Positions 7,435 to 16,884 of a stretch of 64,000 nucleotides of DNA are shown here, in pieces. The notes beneath the pieces are model-generated. The model searched no databases, was not told the origin of the DNA, and saw only the letters and a program-made list of their open reading frames with translations. Position numbers and translations under genes: made by a program. The stretch's first letter is position 1. Every line of letters starts with the position of its first letter. Source of the DNA: Pseudomonas svalbardensis (GTDB taxonomy: Bacteria; Pseudomonadota; Gammaproteobacteria; Pseudomonadales; Pseudomonadaceae); contig NZ_CP125619.1 in assembly GCF_030053115.1 (NCBI RefSeq), positions 2,739,501 to 2,803,500 on the forward strand, written 5' to 3'.

Positions 7435-9060
7435 ATGTCACTGCGTAATCTGAATATCGCGCCTCGAGCTTTCCTGGGTTTTGCCTTCATTGCCTTGCTC
7501 GTCATCGTGCTGGGTGTGTTTGCCGTCAACCGCATGTCGACCATCCGCCAAGCCTCCATCGACATGGCAACCACGCAGCTGCCCAGCATCGTGTTTCTCG
7601 GCAACCTGACAGAAAACATCCTGCGCCTGCGCATTCTTTCTTTCAGGGTGTTGGTCAACCGTGATCCGAACGCGTTGCAGGAAGCCCAGACACGTACCGG
7701 CGTGCTGGTCGACAAGGTTCGCAGCGCACAAGCCAGTTATGCAGCGTTGCCGGCCACCCCGGAAGAAGCCGCGCTGTACGAGACGTTCACGACAACACTG
7801 GACAGCTATATGCAAGCCCAGAACCAGATGCTGGAGCTGTCGCGGCAGAACAGACTCGATGAGATGCGCACGCTGATCAACACCCGGATCAAGGACGGTA
7901 CGGACCAGATGGGCGAGCAGCTGAACAAACTGGTAGCGTTCAACAACACATATGCGAAAACCGCCTCGGCCGAAGCGGGCGAGCACTACAGCAACGCCGT
8001 GACCGGCATCATCGCAGTGGCGGTGATTGCGGCGCTGATGACCGTGCTGCTGGCCTGGCTGCTGACCCGCAGCATCGTCACGCCGCTCAACCGTGCGCTC
8101 CAGGCGGCCGAAACCATTGCGGGCGGCAACCTGACTAAAACCATCGACATCGACGGCAAGGATGAACCGGCCCGTTTGCTCGGTGCCTTGTCCACGATGC
8201 AAACCAACCTGCGCAAAACCATCGAACAGATCGCCGGCTCCGCCACCCAACTGGGTGCCGCCGCTGAAGAACTCAGCACGGTCACCCAAGAAGCCTCCCG
8301 CGGTCTGCAACAGCAGAACAACGAAATCGATCAGGCCGCCACTGCCGTCAACGAAATGACCGCCGCCGTGGAAGAAGTGGCACGCAACGCGGTGTCGACG
8401 TCTGAAGCCTCGAACCAGTCTACCCAGGCGGCCCGTGAAGGTCGCGACCGAGTGGTGGAAACCGTCGGCGCGATCCAGACCATGACCCACGATGTGCAAA
8501 ACACCTCGGTGATGATCGAAGGCCTGGCCGCTCAGGGGCGCGACATCGGCAAGGTGCTGGACGTGATCCGCGCCATCGCCGAGCAAACCAACCTGCTGGC
8601 GCTGAACGCTGCAATCGAAGCCGCCCGTGCCGGTGAAGCCGGGCGTGGTTTTGCGGTGGTGGCGGACGAGGTCCGGGCGCTGGCCCATCGCACCGCGCAA
8701 TCGACCCAGGAAATCGAAAAAATGGTCGCCGGCATCCAGAACGGCACCGGCCACGCGGTCGCGTCGATGCAGCAAAGCAATCAACGCACCCAAAGCACCC
8801 TGGAAATGGCCCGCGCCGCCGGCGTTGCGCTGGAGCAGATCACTCAGTCGATCCAATTGATCAACGAGCGCAACCTGGTGATCGCCAGCGCTTCCGAAGA
8901 ACAGGCCCAGGTGTCCCGCGAAGTTGACCGCAACCTGGTGAACATCCGCGACCTGGCCACCCAGTCCGCCGCCGGTGCCAACCAGACCAGCGCCGCCACT
9001 CACGAACTGTCGCGCCTGGCCGTGGATTTAAATGCCATGGTGGCGCGTTTCGTGATTTGA
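7435..9060 (+). CDS. Methyl-accepting chemotaxis protein with 4-helix-bundle sensor
   Basis: A 541-residue inner-membrane chemoreceptor. The transmembrane helices are at ~12-31 and ~189-211. The ~155-residue periplasmic part between them is all-helical, as in 4HB_MCP ligand-binding domains. A HAMP domain follows (from ~212), then a long coiled-coil signalling domain with the conserved tip [20 protein letters not shown]. Start 7435 gives the usual [11 protein letters not shown] beginning; an in-frame ATG at 7402 would add 11 unlikely residues. The receptor controls CheA, and thereby flagellar rotation, in response to an unknown ligand. No C-terminal CheR-binding pentapeptide is visible. The gene is followed 41 bp later by aruH. 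Confidence 0.92.
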   Translation: MSLRNLNIAPRAFLGFAFIALLVIVLGVFAVNRMSTIRQASIDMATTQLPSIVFLGNLTENILRLRILSFRVLVNRDPNALQEAQTRTGVLVDKVRSAQASYAALPATPEEAALYETFTTTLDSYMQAQNQMLELSRQNRLDEMRTLINTRIKDGTDQMGEQLNKLVAFNNTYAKTASAEAGEHYSNAVTGIIAVAVIAALMTVLLAWLLTRSIVTPLNRALQAAETIAGGNLTKTIDIDGKDEPARLLGALSTMQTNLRKTIEQIAGSATQLGAAAEELSTVTQEASRGLQQQNNEIDQAATAVNEMTAAVEEVARNAVSTSEASNQSTQAAREGRDRVVETVGAIQTMTHDVQNTSVMIEGLAAQGRDIGKVLDVIRAIAEQTNLLALNAAIEAARAGEAGRGFAVVADEVRALAHRTAQSTQEIEKMVAGIQNGTGHAVASMQQSNQRTQSTLEMARAAGVALEQITQSIQLINERNLVIASASEEQAQVSREVDRNLVNIRDLATQSAAGANQTSAATHELSRLAVDLNAMVARFVI

Positions 9061-9101
9061 GATAGGGTTGAGACTTGGAACCCGCGCGACTGGAGAATTA
9101 C

Positions 9102-10289
9102 ATGCGCTATTCAGCCTTGACCAAACGAATTGCCGGTGACGGCGCTGCGGCCTGGCAGATTCATGACCGAGCACTGGAATTAATTGAGCAGGGCGTTGAT
9201 GTGCTGTTGCTATCGATCGGCGATCCCGACTTCGATACGCCGCAGCCCATCGTTCAGGCGTGCATCGATAGTTTGTTGGCCGGTGACACCCACTACCCGT
9301 CAGTACGTGGCAGTCGGGGGTTGCGCGATAGCATTGCCAACCGTCATCGACGTCGCAGTGGTCAAGCGGTGGATGCCGATCATGTGATCGTGCTGCCGGG
9401 TGCGCAATGTGCGGTGTATTCGGTCGTGCAATGCCTGCTCGACCCGGGCGATGAAGTGATCGTCGCCGAGCCGATGTACGTGACCTATGAAGGCGTGTTC
9501 GGCGCCTGCGCGGCCAAAGTGGTGCCGGTGGCGGTGCGCCCCGAGAACGGTTTTCGGGTCGATCCGGCGGATGTCGCGGCGCTGATCACACCCAAGACCC
9601 GCGCCATTTTGCTCAACAGTCCGAACAATCCTTCCGGCGCCAGTTTGCCGTTGATGGTCTGGCAGGAACTGGCATCGCTGTGTGTTCGTCACGACTTGTG
9701 GCTGATCAGCGACGAGGTCTACAGCGATCTGTTGTACGAAGGCAAGCACATCAGCCCGGCCAGTCTGCCGGGCATGGCTGAACGCACCGCGACCATCAAT
9801 AGCCTGTCCAAGTCCCACGCCATGAGCGGTTGGCGTGTGGGTTGGGTGATCGGTCCGAAACCTTTGGCCGAACACTTGGTGCACCTTTCGTTATGCATGC
9901 TGTTTGGTATTCCGGATTTCATTCAGAACGCCGCGCAAATGGCGCTGGATGAGGATCTGCCGGAAGTGGCGTTTATGCGCGAGGAGTATCGCCAGCGTCG
10001 CGACCTGGTGTGCACGAGTCTGAGTGATTGCCCGGGCCTCCGCCCGATCCGGCCTGATGGCGGGATGTTCGTGATGATCGATGTACGCCAGACCGGGCTT
10101 GGCGCCCAGAGTTTTGCCGAGCGATTGCTGGAGGGTTATGGCGTGTCAGTGCTGGCGGGTGAAGCGTTCGGGCCGAGTGCGGCGGGGCATATTCGATTGG
10201 GGTTGGTGGTGGATCAGCTGAAGCTGGCGGATGCGTGCCAGCGGATAGCGTTGTGTGCGGCGGACCTTCTGGAGGCGCGCCGGGCCTGA
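9102..10289 (+). CDS. aruH: Arginine:pyruvate transaminase (AruH type)
   Basis: A 395-residue fold-type I PLP enzyme. It resembles P. aeruginosa AruH along its length: MRYSALTKRIAGDGAAAW at the start, EPMYVTYEGVFGACAAKVVP in the middle, GYGVSVLAGEAFGPSAAGHI near the end. PLP-binding Lys237 lies in NSLSKSHAMSGWRVGW, and NSPNNPSGAS and SDEVYSDLLY carry the usual cofactor contacts. AruH moves the amino group of L-arginine to pyruvate, giving 2-ketoarginine and alanine, the first step of the arginine transaminase route. Start 9102 has TGGAG 7 nt upstream. The partner genes aruI and aruRS are not beside it, so the substrate assignment rests on similarity alone. Confidence 0.85.
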   Translation: MRYSALTKRIAGDGAAAWQIHDRALELIEQGVDVLLLSIGDPDFDTPQPIVQACIDSLLAGDTHYPSVRGSRGLRDSIANRHRRRSGQAVDADHVIVLPGAQCAVYSVVQCLLDPGDEVIVAEPMYVTYEGVFGACAAKVVPVAVRPENGFRVDPADVAALITPKTRAILLNSPNNPSGASLPLMVWQELASLCVRHDLWLISDEVYSDLLYEGKHISPASLPGMAERTATINSLSKSHAMSGWRVGWVIGPKPLAEHLVHLSLCMLFGIPDFIQNAAQMALDEDLPEVAFMREEYRQRRDLVCTSLSDCPGLRPIRPDGGMFVMIDVRQTGLGAQSFAERLLEGYGVSVLAGEAFGPSAAGHIRLGLVVDQLKLADACQRIALCAADLLEARRA

Positions 10290-10316
10290 AGGATTTGTGC
10301 TGGCTTTAATGGCCCC

Positions 10317-10392
10317 TTCGCGAGCAGGCTCGCTCCCACATTTAATCTGCGTCGTACACAGATCCCGTGTGGGAGCGAGCCTGCTCGCGAAA
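10317..10392. repeat. REPIN-like inverted REP pair 1
   Basis: CGCGAGCAGGCTCGCTCCCA and its inverted copy are separated by ~28 bp. It lies between convergent aruH and kguD and could act as a transcription or mRNA-end barrier. Others occur at 12788, 14641, 24387 and 28926. Confidence 0.9.
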
Positions 10393-10416
10393 GCTATCTG
10401 ACAGGCGCCGAGTTAC

Positions 10417-11403
10417 TCAGCCTTTCCACGCCCCGGCATTCACCAGATTCGCCGGCCGCAAACCCGCCAGCGCCGCCAACAGATTGTCCACCGCACACGT
10501 AGCCATCGCCTCCCGCGTTTCATGCGTCGCCGAGCCAATGTGCGGCGTTGCCACCACGTTGCTCAGCTGCAACAGCGGCGAGTCCGTATTCAGCGGCTCG
10601 CGTTCGAACACATCCAGCCCCGCAGCGCGAATCTGCCCCTCACGCAAGGCCTGAATCAGCGCCGCCTCGTCCACCACCTTGCCCCGTGAAATGTTGATGA
10701 AGATGGTTTCGGGGCGCATCAGGGCAAACTGCTCGGCCCCGATCAGCCCTTCGGTTTCAGCCGTCAGCGGCAATGTCAGGCATACGAAATCAGCCTGCTG
10801 CAACAGCGCCGGCAGGCTGCGGTATTGCGCGTTGAATCGTTGTTCCACCGCCGGTTTCGGTGAGTGGCTGTGATAGATAACCGGCATGCCAAAACCGAAA
10901 TGCCCACGCTGGGCCAGCGCCTCACCGATCCGCCCCATGCCAATGATGCCCAGGGTTTTACCGTGTACATCGGTACCGAACTGCGCCGGGCCGATGTTGC
11001 GGTTCCACTGACCGGCGCGAACCATGTTCGCCAGTTCCACCACGCGTCGGGCGGTCGCCAGGATCAGCGCGAAACCGGTGTCGGCCGTGGTTTCGGTGAG
11101 TACGTCCGGGGTGTTGCTGAGCAGGATCCGCCGTTCGGTCAGGTAGTCGATGTCGTAGTTGTCGACCCCCACGGACACGCTGGCAATGGCTTCCAGGTCA
11201 GGTGCCAGATCCAATAATCCGGCATCCAGTTTCAGACTCGCACCGAGTAACCCGTGGGCGCGGGGCAGAGCCTCGCGCAGTGTTGCCAGGCCGTCGGCAT
11301 TGAGGTTGTCGATCAGCGTCACCTCGGTCTGCTCGTGCAGGCGAGCCATCAGCAGCGGCGAGAGTTTCTTGTACAGCACAACCTGCTTTTTCATCGTCAT
11401 CAT
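10417..11403 (-). CDS. kguD: 2-ketogluconate-6-phosphate reductase (D-2-hydroxyacid dehydrogenase)
   Basis: A 328-residue NAD(P)H-dependent D-2-hydroxyacid dehydrogenase of the GhrB/TkrA type. The Rossmann motif GIIGMGRIGEAL, the catalytic arginine in INISRGKVVDE, and the Glu/His pair in the region ending VVATPHIGSATHET are all present. In the kgu pathway KguD reduces 2-keto-6-phosphogluconate to 6-phosphogluconate, which enters the Entner-Doudoroff route. It is the last gene of the ptxS-kguEKTD locus, 12 bp after kguT. The start is uncertain: ATG codons at 11403, 11400 and 11394 are all possible, and the one at 11394 (MKKQVVLYKKL) has the more usual spacing to GAG. Confidence 0.9.
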   Translation of the reverse strand: MMTMKKQVVLYKKLSPLLMARLHEQTEVTLIDNLNADGLATLREALPRAHGLLGASLKLDAGLLDLAPDLEAIASVSVGVDNYDIDYLTERRILLSNTPDVLTETTADTGFALILATARRVVELANMVRAGQWNRNIGPAQFGTDVHGKTLGIIGMGRIGEALAQRGHFGFGMPVIYHSHSPKPAVEQRFNAQYRSLPALLQQADFVCLTLPLTAETEGLIGAEQFALMRPETIFINISRGKVVDEAALIQALREGQIRAAGLDVFEREPLNTDSPLLQLSNVVATPHIGSATHETREAMATCAVDNLLAALAGLRPANLVNAGAWKG

Positions 11404-11415
11404 CTCAACTTCAAT

Positions 11416-12714
11416 TCAGGAATGAGCGGCCGTCGACCGTTGCACAACGGCCTTGGCCACGACCCGGTCGCTGGCGCCGGGCTTGAGGAAAATCGTCAGC
11501 ACCACTGAGAGCATCAACGCGCCGCTCATCAACAGATAAGAAGCACCCGGCGAGCCAGTGGAGCTGTTCAAGTAGCCCACCAGATACGAACCGCCAAACG
11601 AACCGAGCGCGCCCATGCTGTTGATCAACGCCATGGCGCCCCCCGCGACGTTGGCCGGGAGGATTTCCGGAATGATCGCGAAGAACGGACCGTAAGGCGC
11701 GTACATGCAGGCGCCAGCGATCACCAGCAGGGTGTAGGACCACCAGAAGTGTTCAGCGCCCAAGGCGTAGGAGCCATAGAAAGCAATCGAGGCGATCAGC
11801 AGCGGTGGCCAGACAAAGCGTTTGCGCTTCTGCATTTTGTCCGAGCCCCAGGACACCAGCAGCATGCCAATCACCGCGGCCAGATACGGCAGCGAGGAGA
11901 GCCAGCCGGCTTCAATCATGTCCATTTGCGCACCGGCCTTGAGGATCGACGGCAGCCACAGCACGAAGCCATAGACGCCGATGCTCCAGCAGAAAAACTG
12001 CAAGGCCAGGATGATTACCTTGGGCGAACGGAAGGCTTCGGCGTAGTTCTTCACCGCTTTGATGCCCACCTGTTCGGCGGCCAGAGCGCTTTCCAGATCG
12101 TGCTTTTCCTGGTCGCTCAGCCACTTGGCCTGGGCGGGACGGTCATCGGCCAGACGCCACCAGATAAACGCCCAGAGCACCGCCGGCAAACCTTCGATGA
12201 TGAACATCCAGCGCCAACTGTAGTGCTGCACCAGATACCCCGAGACCACCGACATCCAGAGCATGGTCACCGGATTGCCGAGGATCAGGAACGTGTTGGC
12301 CCGCGAGCGTTCGGCACGGGTGAACCAGTGGCACAGGTACACCAGCATCGCCGGCATCACCGCGGCTTCGACCACGCCGAGCATGAAGCGAATCACGATC
12401 AGCCAGTAGGCGTTGGAGACGATCCCGGTCAACGTGGCCAGGCCACCCCAGAGAATCAGGCTGACGAAAATCAGCTTCTTGACGCTGTGCTTCTGGGCGT
12501 AGATCGCGCCCGGCACCTGGAAGAAGAAGTAGCCAAGGAAGAACAGTGCGCCAAGCATCGACGACAGGCCCGGCGTGATCATCAGGTCGGCGGCCATCCC
12601 GGAGGCGGCGGCGAACCCGTAGTTGGCGCGGTCCAGGTACGCCAGGCTGTAGGTGATGAACACGATCGGCATGATGTACCACCAGCGGCGGGCGGCGAGT
12701 GTTGCGGTTTTCAT
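11416..12714 (-). CDS. kguT: 2-ketogluconate transporter (MFS, ACS type)
   Basis: A 432-residue inner-membrane protein with about 12 transmembrane helices and the ACS signature SLAYLDRANYGFAAA near the N-terminus. Position within ptxS-kguEKTD and overall similarity identify it as the 2-ketogluconate/H+ symporter KguT. It takes up 2-ketogluconate made from glucose in the periplasm. The ribosome-binding site CAGGAG lies ~8 nt before the ATG. Upstream, AACAACAA (12731-12738) could be a Hfq/Crc target for catabolite repression. A REPIN lies between kguK and kguT, so the kguT/kguD pair may be expressed at a different level from kguEK. Confidence 0.9.
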   Translation of the reverse strand: MKTATLAARRWWYIMPIVFITYSLAYLDRANYGFAAASGMAADLMITPGLSSMLGALFFLGYFFFQVPGAIYAQKHSVKKLIFVSLILWGGLATLTGIVSNAYWLIVIRFMLGVVEAAVMPAMLVYLCHWFTRAERSRANTFLILGNPVTMLWMSVVSGYLVQHYSWRWMFIIEGLPAVLWAFIWWRLADDRPAQAKWLSDQEKHDLESALAAEQVGIKAVKNYAEAFRSPKVIILALQFFCWSIGVYGFVLWLPSILKAGAQMDMIEAGWLSSLPYLAAVIGMLLVSWGSDKMQKRKRFVWPPLLIASIAFYGSYALGAEHFWWSYTLLVIAGACMYAPYGPFFAIIPEILPANVAGGAMALINSMGALGSFGGSYLVGYLNSSTGSPGASYLLMSGALMLSVVLTIFLKPGASDRVVAKAVVQRSTAAHS

Positions 12715-12730
12715 AGTGGTGCTCCTGAGC

Positions 12731-12738
12731 TTGTTGTT
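12731..12738 (-). promoter_or_regulatory. Possible Crc/Hfq (CA) motif before kguT
   Basis: The minus strand reads AACAACAA, a perfect AANAANAA, ~17-24 nt before the kguT start and just upstream of CAGGAG. Crc/Hfq sites of this type repress translation of carbon-uptake genes in pseudomonads. The motif is short and could be chance. Confidence 0.4.
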
Positions 12739-12787
12739 TTTGTCGCAGCAGGTAACGGGTTAAATCTTCAGTGATTGTTACGGCCTC

Positions 12788-12858
12788 TTCGCGAGCAGGC
12801 TCGCTCCCACAGGGTTACGTTGGAATGCGATCCAATGTGGGAGCGAGCCTGCTCGCGA
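12788..12858. repeat. REPIN-like inverted REP pair 2, overlapping the 3' end of kguK
   Basis: TTCGCGAGCAGGCTCGCTCC is followed ~25 bp later by its inverted copy. The kguK reading frame runs into it and stops at 12815, so the last ~15 residues ([13 protein letters not shown]) are translated from REPIN DNA. Confidence 0.9.
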
Positions 12859-13801
12859 TGGCGGCCTCAAATTCGGCGATCATTTCGGATCGATTGGGCA
12901 ACCCCTCCATATCCCCACGGCTCTGCACCGCGCGGCTGCCAATCCAGTTGGCGCGCTTCACCGCATCGGCAAAGCTGTGGTTTTCCAGCAAGGCGCTGAT
13001 CATGCCAACGGCAAAACCATCGCCGGCACCGACGGTGTCGACCACCGTTTCCACGGGCACGCCCGCGACGAAACCCTGGTCCAGGTGGGTGCGGTAATAC
13101 GCACCGTGCGGGCCCAGTTTGATCGCCACGGCTTCGGCGCCTTGATCGAGGTAGAACGCCGCGATGTCGGCTGGGTCTTCGAAACCGGTCAGCAACCGGC
13201 CTTCGCTCAACCCCGGCAGCACCCAATGGGCGAGGGATGCGAGGCGGTTGATCTCGCTAATCATCTGTTGCTCGCTGGCCCACAGACTCGGGCGCAGGTT
13301 CGGGTCGAAGGACACGCTGCGCCCTGCATCGCGCATGCGGGTCATCAACTCGAAAGACATTTCCCGCGCCGTTTCGGACAGCGCCGGCGGAATGCCGGTG
13401 GCGTGCAAGTGTCGGGCGCTCAGCAACTCAGGGGCGATTGACTGCCGCGACAGATGACTCGCCGCCGACCCACGACGGAAATACTCGACCACCGGATCGC
13501 TGCCATCGTCAGTGCGCGACTTGAGCTGAAAACCGGTGGGGTGTGCGGTGTCGATGGCAACGTTGCTGCAATCCAGACCTTCTTTTTCCAGGGTGTCGAT
13601 CACGAACCGTCCCAGCGAATCAGCGCCCACTCGGCTCAGCCAGGCCACGTTAAAACCCAACCGCGACAAGCCAATGGCGACATTGCTGTCGGCCCCGGCA
13701 ATGCGTTTGTGGAAGTGGTCGACATCGGCCAGATCACCGTTCTGCTCGGCGACGAACATCGCCATGGTTTCGCCGAACGAGAGAATATCGATCTCAGGCA
13801 T
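12815..13801 (-). CDS. kguK: 2-ketogluconate kinase (PfkB family)
   Basis: A 328-residue ribokinase-fold sugar kinase beginning [17 protein letters not shown]. The PfkB motifs are visible: the N-terminal [18 protein letters not shown] and the C-terminal [14 protein letters not shown], with the catalytic aspartate in GAGD. KguK phosphorylates 2-ketogluconate at C6, the first cytoplasmic step of the pathway. Start 13801 is preferred over 13849 because its ATG overlaps the kguE stop as ATGCCTGA, suggesting translational coupling, and the protein then begins at the domain. The C-terminal tail is encoded by a REPIN, so it differs from the ancestral end and is probably dispensable. Confidence 0.92.
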   Translation of the reverse strand: MPEIDILSFGETMAMFVAEQNGDLADVDHFHKRIAGADSNVAIGLSRLGFNVAWLSRVGADSLGRFVIDTLEKEGLDCSNVAIDTAHPTGFQLKSRTDDGSDPVVEYFRRGSAASHLSRQSIAPELLSARHLHATGIPPALSETAREMSFELMTRMRDAGRSVSFDPNLRPSLWASEQQMISEINRLASLAHWVLPGLSEGRLLTGFEDPADIAAFYLDQGAEAVAIKLGPHGAYYRTHLDQGFVAGVPVETVVDTVGAGDGFAVGMISALLENHSFADAVKRANWIGSRAVQSRGDMEGLPNRSEMIAEFEAAIASRLAPTLDRIPT

Positions 13802-14576
13802 GAGCGCTCTCCAACCGGGTTTGACCGAGGCGGACGAGGGCGGCGACATGCTCGGTGGTCAACTGCACCAGGTCGTCGCCTTGCAGCGGGTATTCCGCCG
13901 CCCGCATGACGCCTTGGGCCATGTGCCGCAGCAGTTGTTCCCACAGATGCAGGTCACTGGCGGTCGGCGGTATGGCGACCAGTTTGCCATCGGCCCGGCG
14001 CGTCACGGCTTTGCAGTGCACATAGCCGACGTGACGACCGAGCAACCGCGCGGCGCTGGCAGCGGACTGGTCTTGCCAATGCCAGTTGCCGATGTCGAAG
14101 GTCATTTTGACCGGCAGGTTGTGTTGCTCGACTTCATTGAAAAACCGTTGGAACGGCTCGATACGGCCTCCGTGCAGGGTTTGATCGTTTTCCACCAGCA
14201 ACTGCACGGCGCTTTTGCCCAGCACGCGGGACAAGGTCTGGAGATCGCTGTTGTCGGTGAAATAGCCCAGGGACACTTTCAGCCATTTGGCACCGAATGC
14301 CTGGGCACGCTGCAGTGCGCTGATCAGTTCGGGATTGGGTTTGGACTGGCCAGCCAACCACAATTCCATCGGTGAGGAATACACGCTTTCGAGGCCTTGG
14401 GCCTGGGTGGCGTCAGCCAGTTGCGCAGGATCTTCGACGGTCAGCAGTTCTTCGCGCCATTCGATGCGCGTGGCGCCCGCGGCGGCCAACACGTCGATAA
14501 ACGATCCCTGACCGCGTTGGCGAACAAGGTCGGCGCCGTAGCTCGACAGGCTGATGGAGACAGGTGGTTTATTCAT
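13794..14576 (-). CDS. kguE: KguE, TIM-barrel sugar epimerase/isomerase-like protein
   Basis: A 260-residue protein of the xylose-isomerase-like TIM-barrel (AP endonuclease 2) superfamily. Likely metal or substrate residues lie in [27 protein letters not shown] and YVHCKAV. It is the first gene of the kgu operon after ptxS; its exact role in 2-ketogluconate use is not settled, as far as I know. A PtxS operator (14590-14603) sits 13 bp before the start codon. It overlaps kguK by 8 bp. Confidence 0.88.
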   Translation of the reverse strand: MNKPPVSISLSSYGADLVRQRGQGSFIDVLAAAGATRIEWREELLTVEDPAQLADATQAQGLESVYSSPMELWLAGQSKPNPELISALQRAQAFGAKWLKVSLGYFTDNSDLQTLSRVLGKSAVQLLVENDQTLHGGRIEPFQRFFNEVEQHNLPVKMTFDIGNWHWQDQSAASAARLLGRHVGYVHCKAVTRRADGKLVAIPPTASDLHLWEQLLRHMAQGVMRAAEYPLQGDDLVQLTTEHVAALVRLGQTRLESAHA

Positions 14577-14589
14577 TGTTGTATACCTC

Positions 14590-14603
14590 TGAAACCGGTT
14601 TCA
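14590..14603. promoter_or_regulatory. PtxS operator upstream of kguE
   Basis: A perfect palindrome TGAAACCGGTTTCA, which I recall as the PtxS recognition site. It sits between kguE and its presumed promoter. An identical copy is at 15795. Confidence 0.92.
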
Positions 14604-14640
14604 TTTTTGTTCAAAAAAAATTGGTGACCTTTATGGCCTC

Positions 14641-14714
14641 TTCGCGAGCAGGCTCGCTCCCACAGGGGGGGTGTGAGCGCCGTAGGTCCCTTGTGGGAGC
14701 GAGCCTGCTCGCGA
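14641..14714. repeat. REPIN-like inverted REP pair 3
   Basis: TTCGCGAGCAGGCTCGCTCC and its inverted copy, between the ptxS stop and the kguE operator. It may help end ptxS transcription. Confidence 0.9.
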
Positions 14715-14728
14715 AGAGGTCCTGACAT

Positions 14729-15754
14729 TCACTGCAAATTTCCTAGAGTCGACCCACGCACAATCAACCGCGCCGAAAAATCCAGGGTCCGCACCGGCCC
14801 GTCATCACCGCGCAAACGCTTGAGCAAACACTCGAACGCACTGGCGCCAATCTCGGCCGTCGGCTGGGCGAGGGCGGTGATGCCGCTGCCGACCAGCGGA
14901 TACCAATCCAGGTCATCGAGGGCGATCAGGCCGACGTCCTCGAACAGATTGCACTTCAGTTCTCGCAACGAATGGGTGCTGGCCAGCGCGGCGATTCCGT
15001 TGGCGCAGAACAGCGTTTTCGGGCCGGGACCGGGCGTTTCAAGGAAGGTTTTCAGCTGCGCGGTGAGTTCGCTGCCGGTTTCGATCAGGGTGCCGCGCAG
15101 GGCCGGGCGTTGTTCGATCTGCGCCTTGAAGCTGCTGACCCGCTCGATCCGCGAACTGGTGCCGTCATAGGGTTCAGTGACCAGCAGCACGTCGCGATAG
15201 CCGCGTTCTTGCAAATGGGTGAGGGCCATTTCAATGGCGGCAGGATTGTCCAGCCCGACCAGATCGCTGTCGAGCTGCTCGACCTTGCGATCCACCAGCA
15301 CCAGCGGCATTTCCCGATGCAGTTCACGTAATTCGTCGCGATGATGACCGAGGGTGTTCACGATCAAGCCTTCGATGTTGTAGGAGCGCAGCAGGGCCAG
15401 GTGCTGGCGTTCCTGCTCGTCATCGCGATCGGTGTTGCACACCACCAGGCTGTAGCCGTGCTGACGGCAGGCGGTTTCCACCCCGTGCATCACGGCAATC
15501 GAATAAGGGTTACGGATATCGGCCACCAGCATGCCGATCAGGCGGGTTCGACCGCGCTTCAGACCGCGGGCCATCTGGTTCGGGCGATAGCCCAGTTCGG
15601 CAATCGCCTGCTCGATGCGCAAGGCAGTGGCATCGGAGAGCAGGGCACGGTCATCGCCGATGAAGCGCGAGACGCTGGCCTTGGAGACCTTGGCGTGTTC
15701 GGCGACGTCGAGCATGGTGACGCGGCTACGCTGGGCGGCGGAGAAGTCGTTCAC
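14729..15754 (-). CDS. ptxS: PtxS, LacI-family repressor of the kgu operon
   Basis: A 341-residue LacI/GalR repressor. The N-terminal helix-turn-helix is TMLDVAEHAKVSKASVSRFI with the hinge GYRPNQMARGLKRGRTRLIG; a periplasmic-binding-protein-like effector domain follows. In pseudomonads PtxS binds TGAAACCGGTTTCA and is released by 2-ketogluconate. Copies of that palindrome lie upstream of this gene (15795) and of kguE (14590), consistent with autoregulation plus operon control. Gene order ptxS-kguE-kguK-kguT-kguD is the canonical one. No key motif appears missing. Confidence 0.95.
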   Translation of the reverse strand: MNDFSAAQRSRVTMLDVAEHAKVSKASVSRFIGDDRALLSDATALRIEQAIAELGYRPNQMARGLKRGRTRLIGMLVADIRNPYSIAVMHGVETACRQHGYSLVVCNTDRDDEQERQHLALLRSYNIEGLIVNTLGHHRDELRELHREMPLVLVDRKVEQLDSDLVGLDNPAAIEMALTHLQERGYRDVLLVTEPYDGTSSRIERVSSFKAQIEQRPALRGTLIETGSELTAQLKTFLETPGPGPKTLFCANGIAALASTHSLRELKCNLFEDVGLIALDDLDWYPLVGSGITALAQPTAEIGASAFECLLKRLRGDDGPVRTLDFSARLIVRGSTLGNLQ

Positions 15755-15794
15755 GGTTTTTAACCTTGTTATTGGTGTTTGTGCAGGTCGGCTA

Positions 15795-15808
15795 TGAAAC
15801 CGGTTTCA
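15795..15808. promoter_or_regulatory. PtxS operator upstream of ptxS
   Basis: A perfect TGAAACCGGTTTCA 41 bp before the ptxS start, identical to the kguE operator, indicating autorepression. Confidence 0.92.
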
Positions 15809-15983
15809 GAAGACACCATTAGCCAGAAGACGTCAAGCCAGCGACATCCCAATGCATAGGAATAAACCGACCAACGGTAGCGTTACCTGTCATATGTGAC
15901 AGTAGCCAAACCACTGAACTCGGCGCTTAATTTCTTTCAGCACCAAAAAGTAACTCTGTGACCATCAAAGGACTTGCGATGAT

Positions 15984-16787
15984 ATGGCGCCCAATAAACC
16001 ACTGACATTCGATGCGCCAAAAGTTAGAGGCGTAGCCGATCCCGATGTTGATCCGGAGGGTCATATCCCACTTCCATTGTTACCCGAAGGTATTGATGTG
16101 ATCGTCCCTTTATGGCCCGAGCCGGCGACGAAGCCGGGGGAAAGGGACATTTTGACGGTTCACTTTGTGCAACCCGGACAAACACCTGTAAAAATAGAAA
16201 ATACTTATACTCCGGGGGAGATGAAGCCTGAGTTTATTATTCATATCGGTCCGCAGTATTTGCTAAATAATGGCGTCGGCGAGTTGTGGTATGAATTGCT
16301 TGATACGGCCGATAATCCATCTTTTTCATATCGTCGTAAACTGACAATAGATCACACTCCGTTACCGATTGAACTTGAAGAAGCTGATTTTTTATACGAG
16401 AGCCTTTGGGGTTATTATAATTGCGGCACTGAGCCACCAATATGGTTTGGCATACATGTTGTTATTCCGCCGCTAACATTATTTAAAGTTGGCGATAGAT
16501 GCGAAGTCACATGGAGAGGGTATTCCACGCTGAATGGTAGCGGCCCTGAGATCGTTCCCGCACGCTGGATCAATGTGCGCCAAAATTTGAGCGATAAAGA
16601 TATTCGGGAAGGATATCCACTCGTAGTTGAACCCTACGACATACATATAAAGCCGATGGTGAAAAACTCTTCCGCCACCCTCATTTATCGAATATATCGT
16701 GGAGCCAGGCTTGTAGGTGTGTCAAAAACAGCATTGGTCAAAATCGACAGAATCATCAGTGGTCAAGAGCTCCCATGTGGGCCTTGA
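15984..16787 (+). CDS. Hypothetical protein with Ig-like architecture
   Basis: A 267-residue protein I do not recognise by name. It is beta-rich, with short proline/glycine-rich turns, no signal peptide and no membrane segment. Phrases such as LTVHFVQPGQTPVKIE and ELWYELLDTADNPSFSYRRKLTIDHTPLP suggest two to three Ig-like sandwich modules like those in the larger protein that follows. Codon use is clearly lower in GC than in the kgu genes to the left, suggesting transfer. The gene begins 229 bp after the ptxS start (divergent). A second ATG at 15979 opens only a 9-codon frame that overlaps this start. Confidence 0.7.
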   Translation: MAPNKPLTFDAPKVRGVADPDVDPEGHIPLPLLPEGIDVIVPLWPEPATKPGERDILTVHFVQPGQTPVKIENTYTPGEMKPEFIIHIGPQYLLNNGVGELWYELLDTADNPSFSYRRKLTIDHTPLPIELEEADFLYESLWGYYNCGTEPPIWFGIHVVIPPLTLFKVGDRCEVTWRGYSTLNGSGPEIVPARWINVRQNLSDKDIREGYPLVVEPYDIHIKPMVKNSSATLIYRIYRGARLVGVSKTALVKIDRIISGQELPCGP

Positions 16788-16884
16788 ACAATGTTGAGTA
16801 ACGTGCGCTGCGCAGGACGTTGTAAATCGTATTCTTTGGTCCCGACAAATTTCACTTCAATTGTGATGACAGGAGATTTTCAAG

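Noticed and set aside
7438..9003. Long antisense frame (521 codons) over the chemoreceptor gene
   Set aside because: Composition is a mirror of the GC-rich codon pattern (His, Gln, Gly rich) and the plus-strand chemoreceptor is certain.
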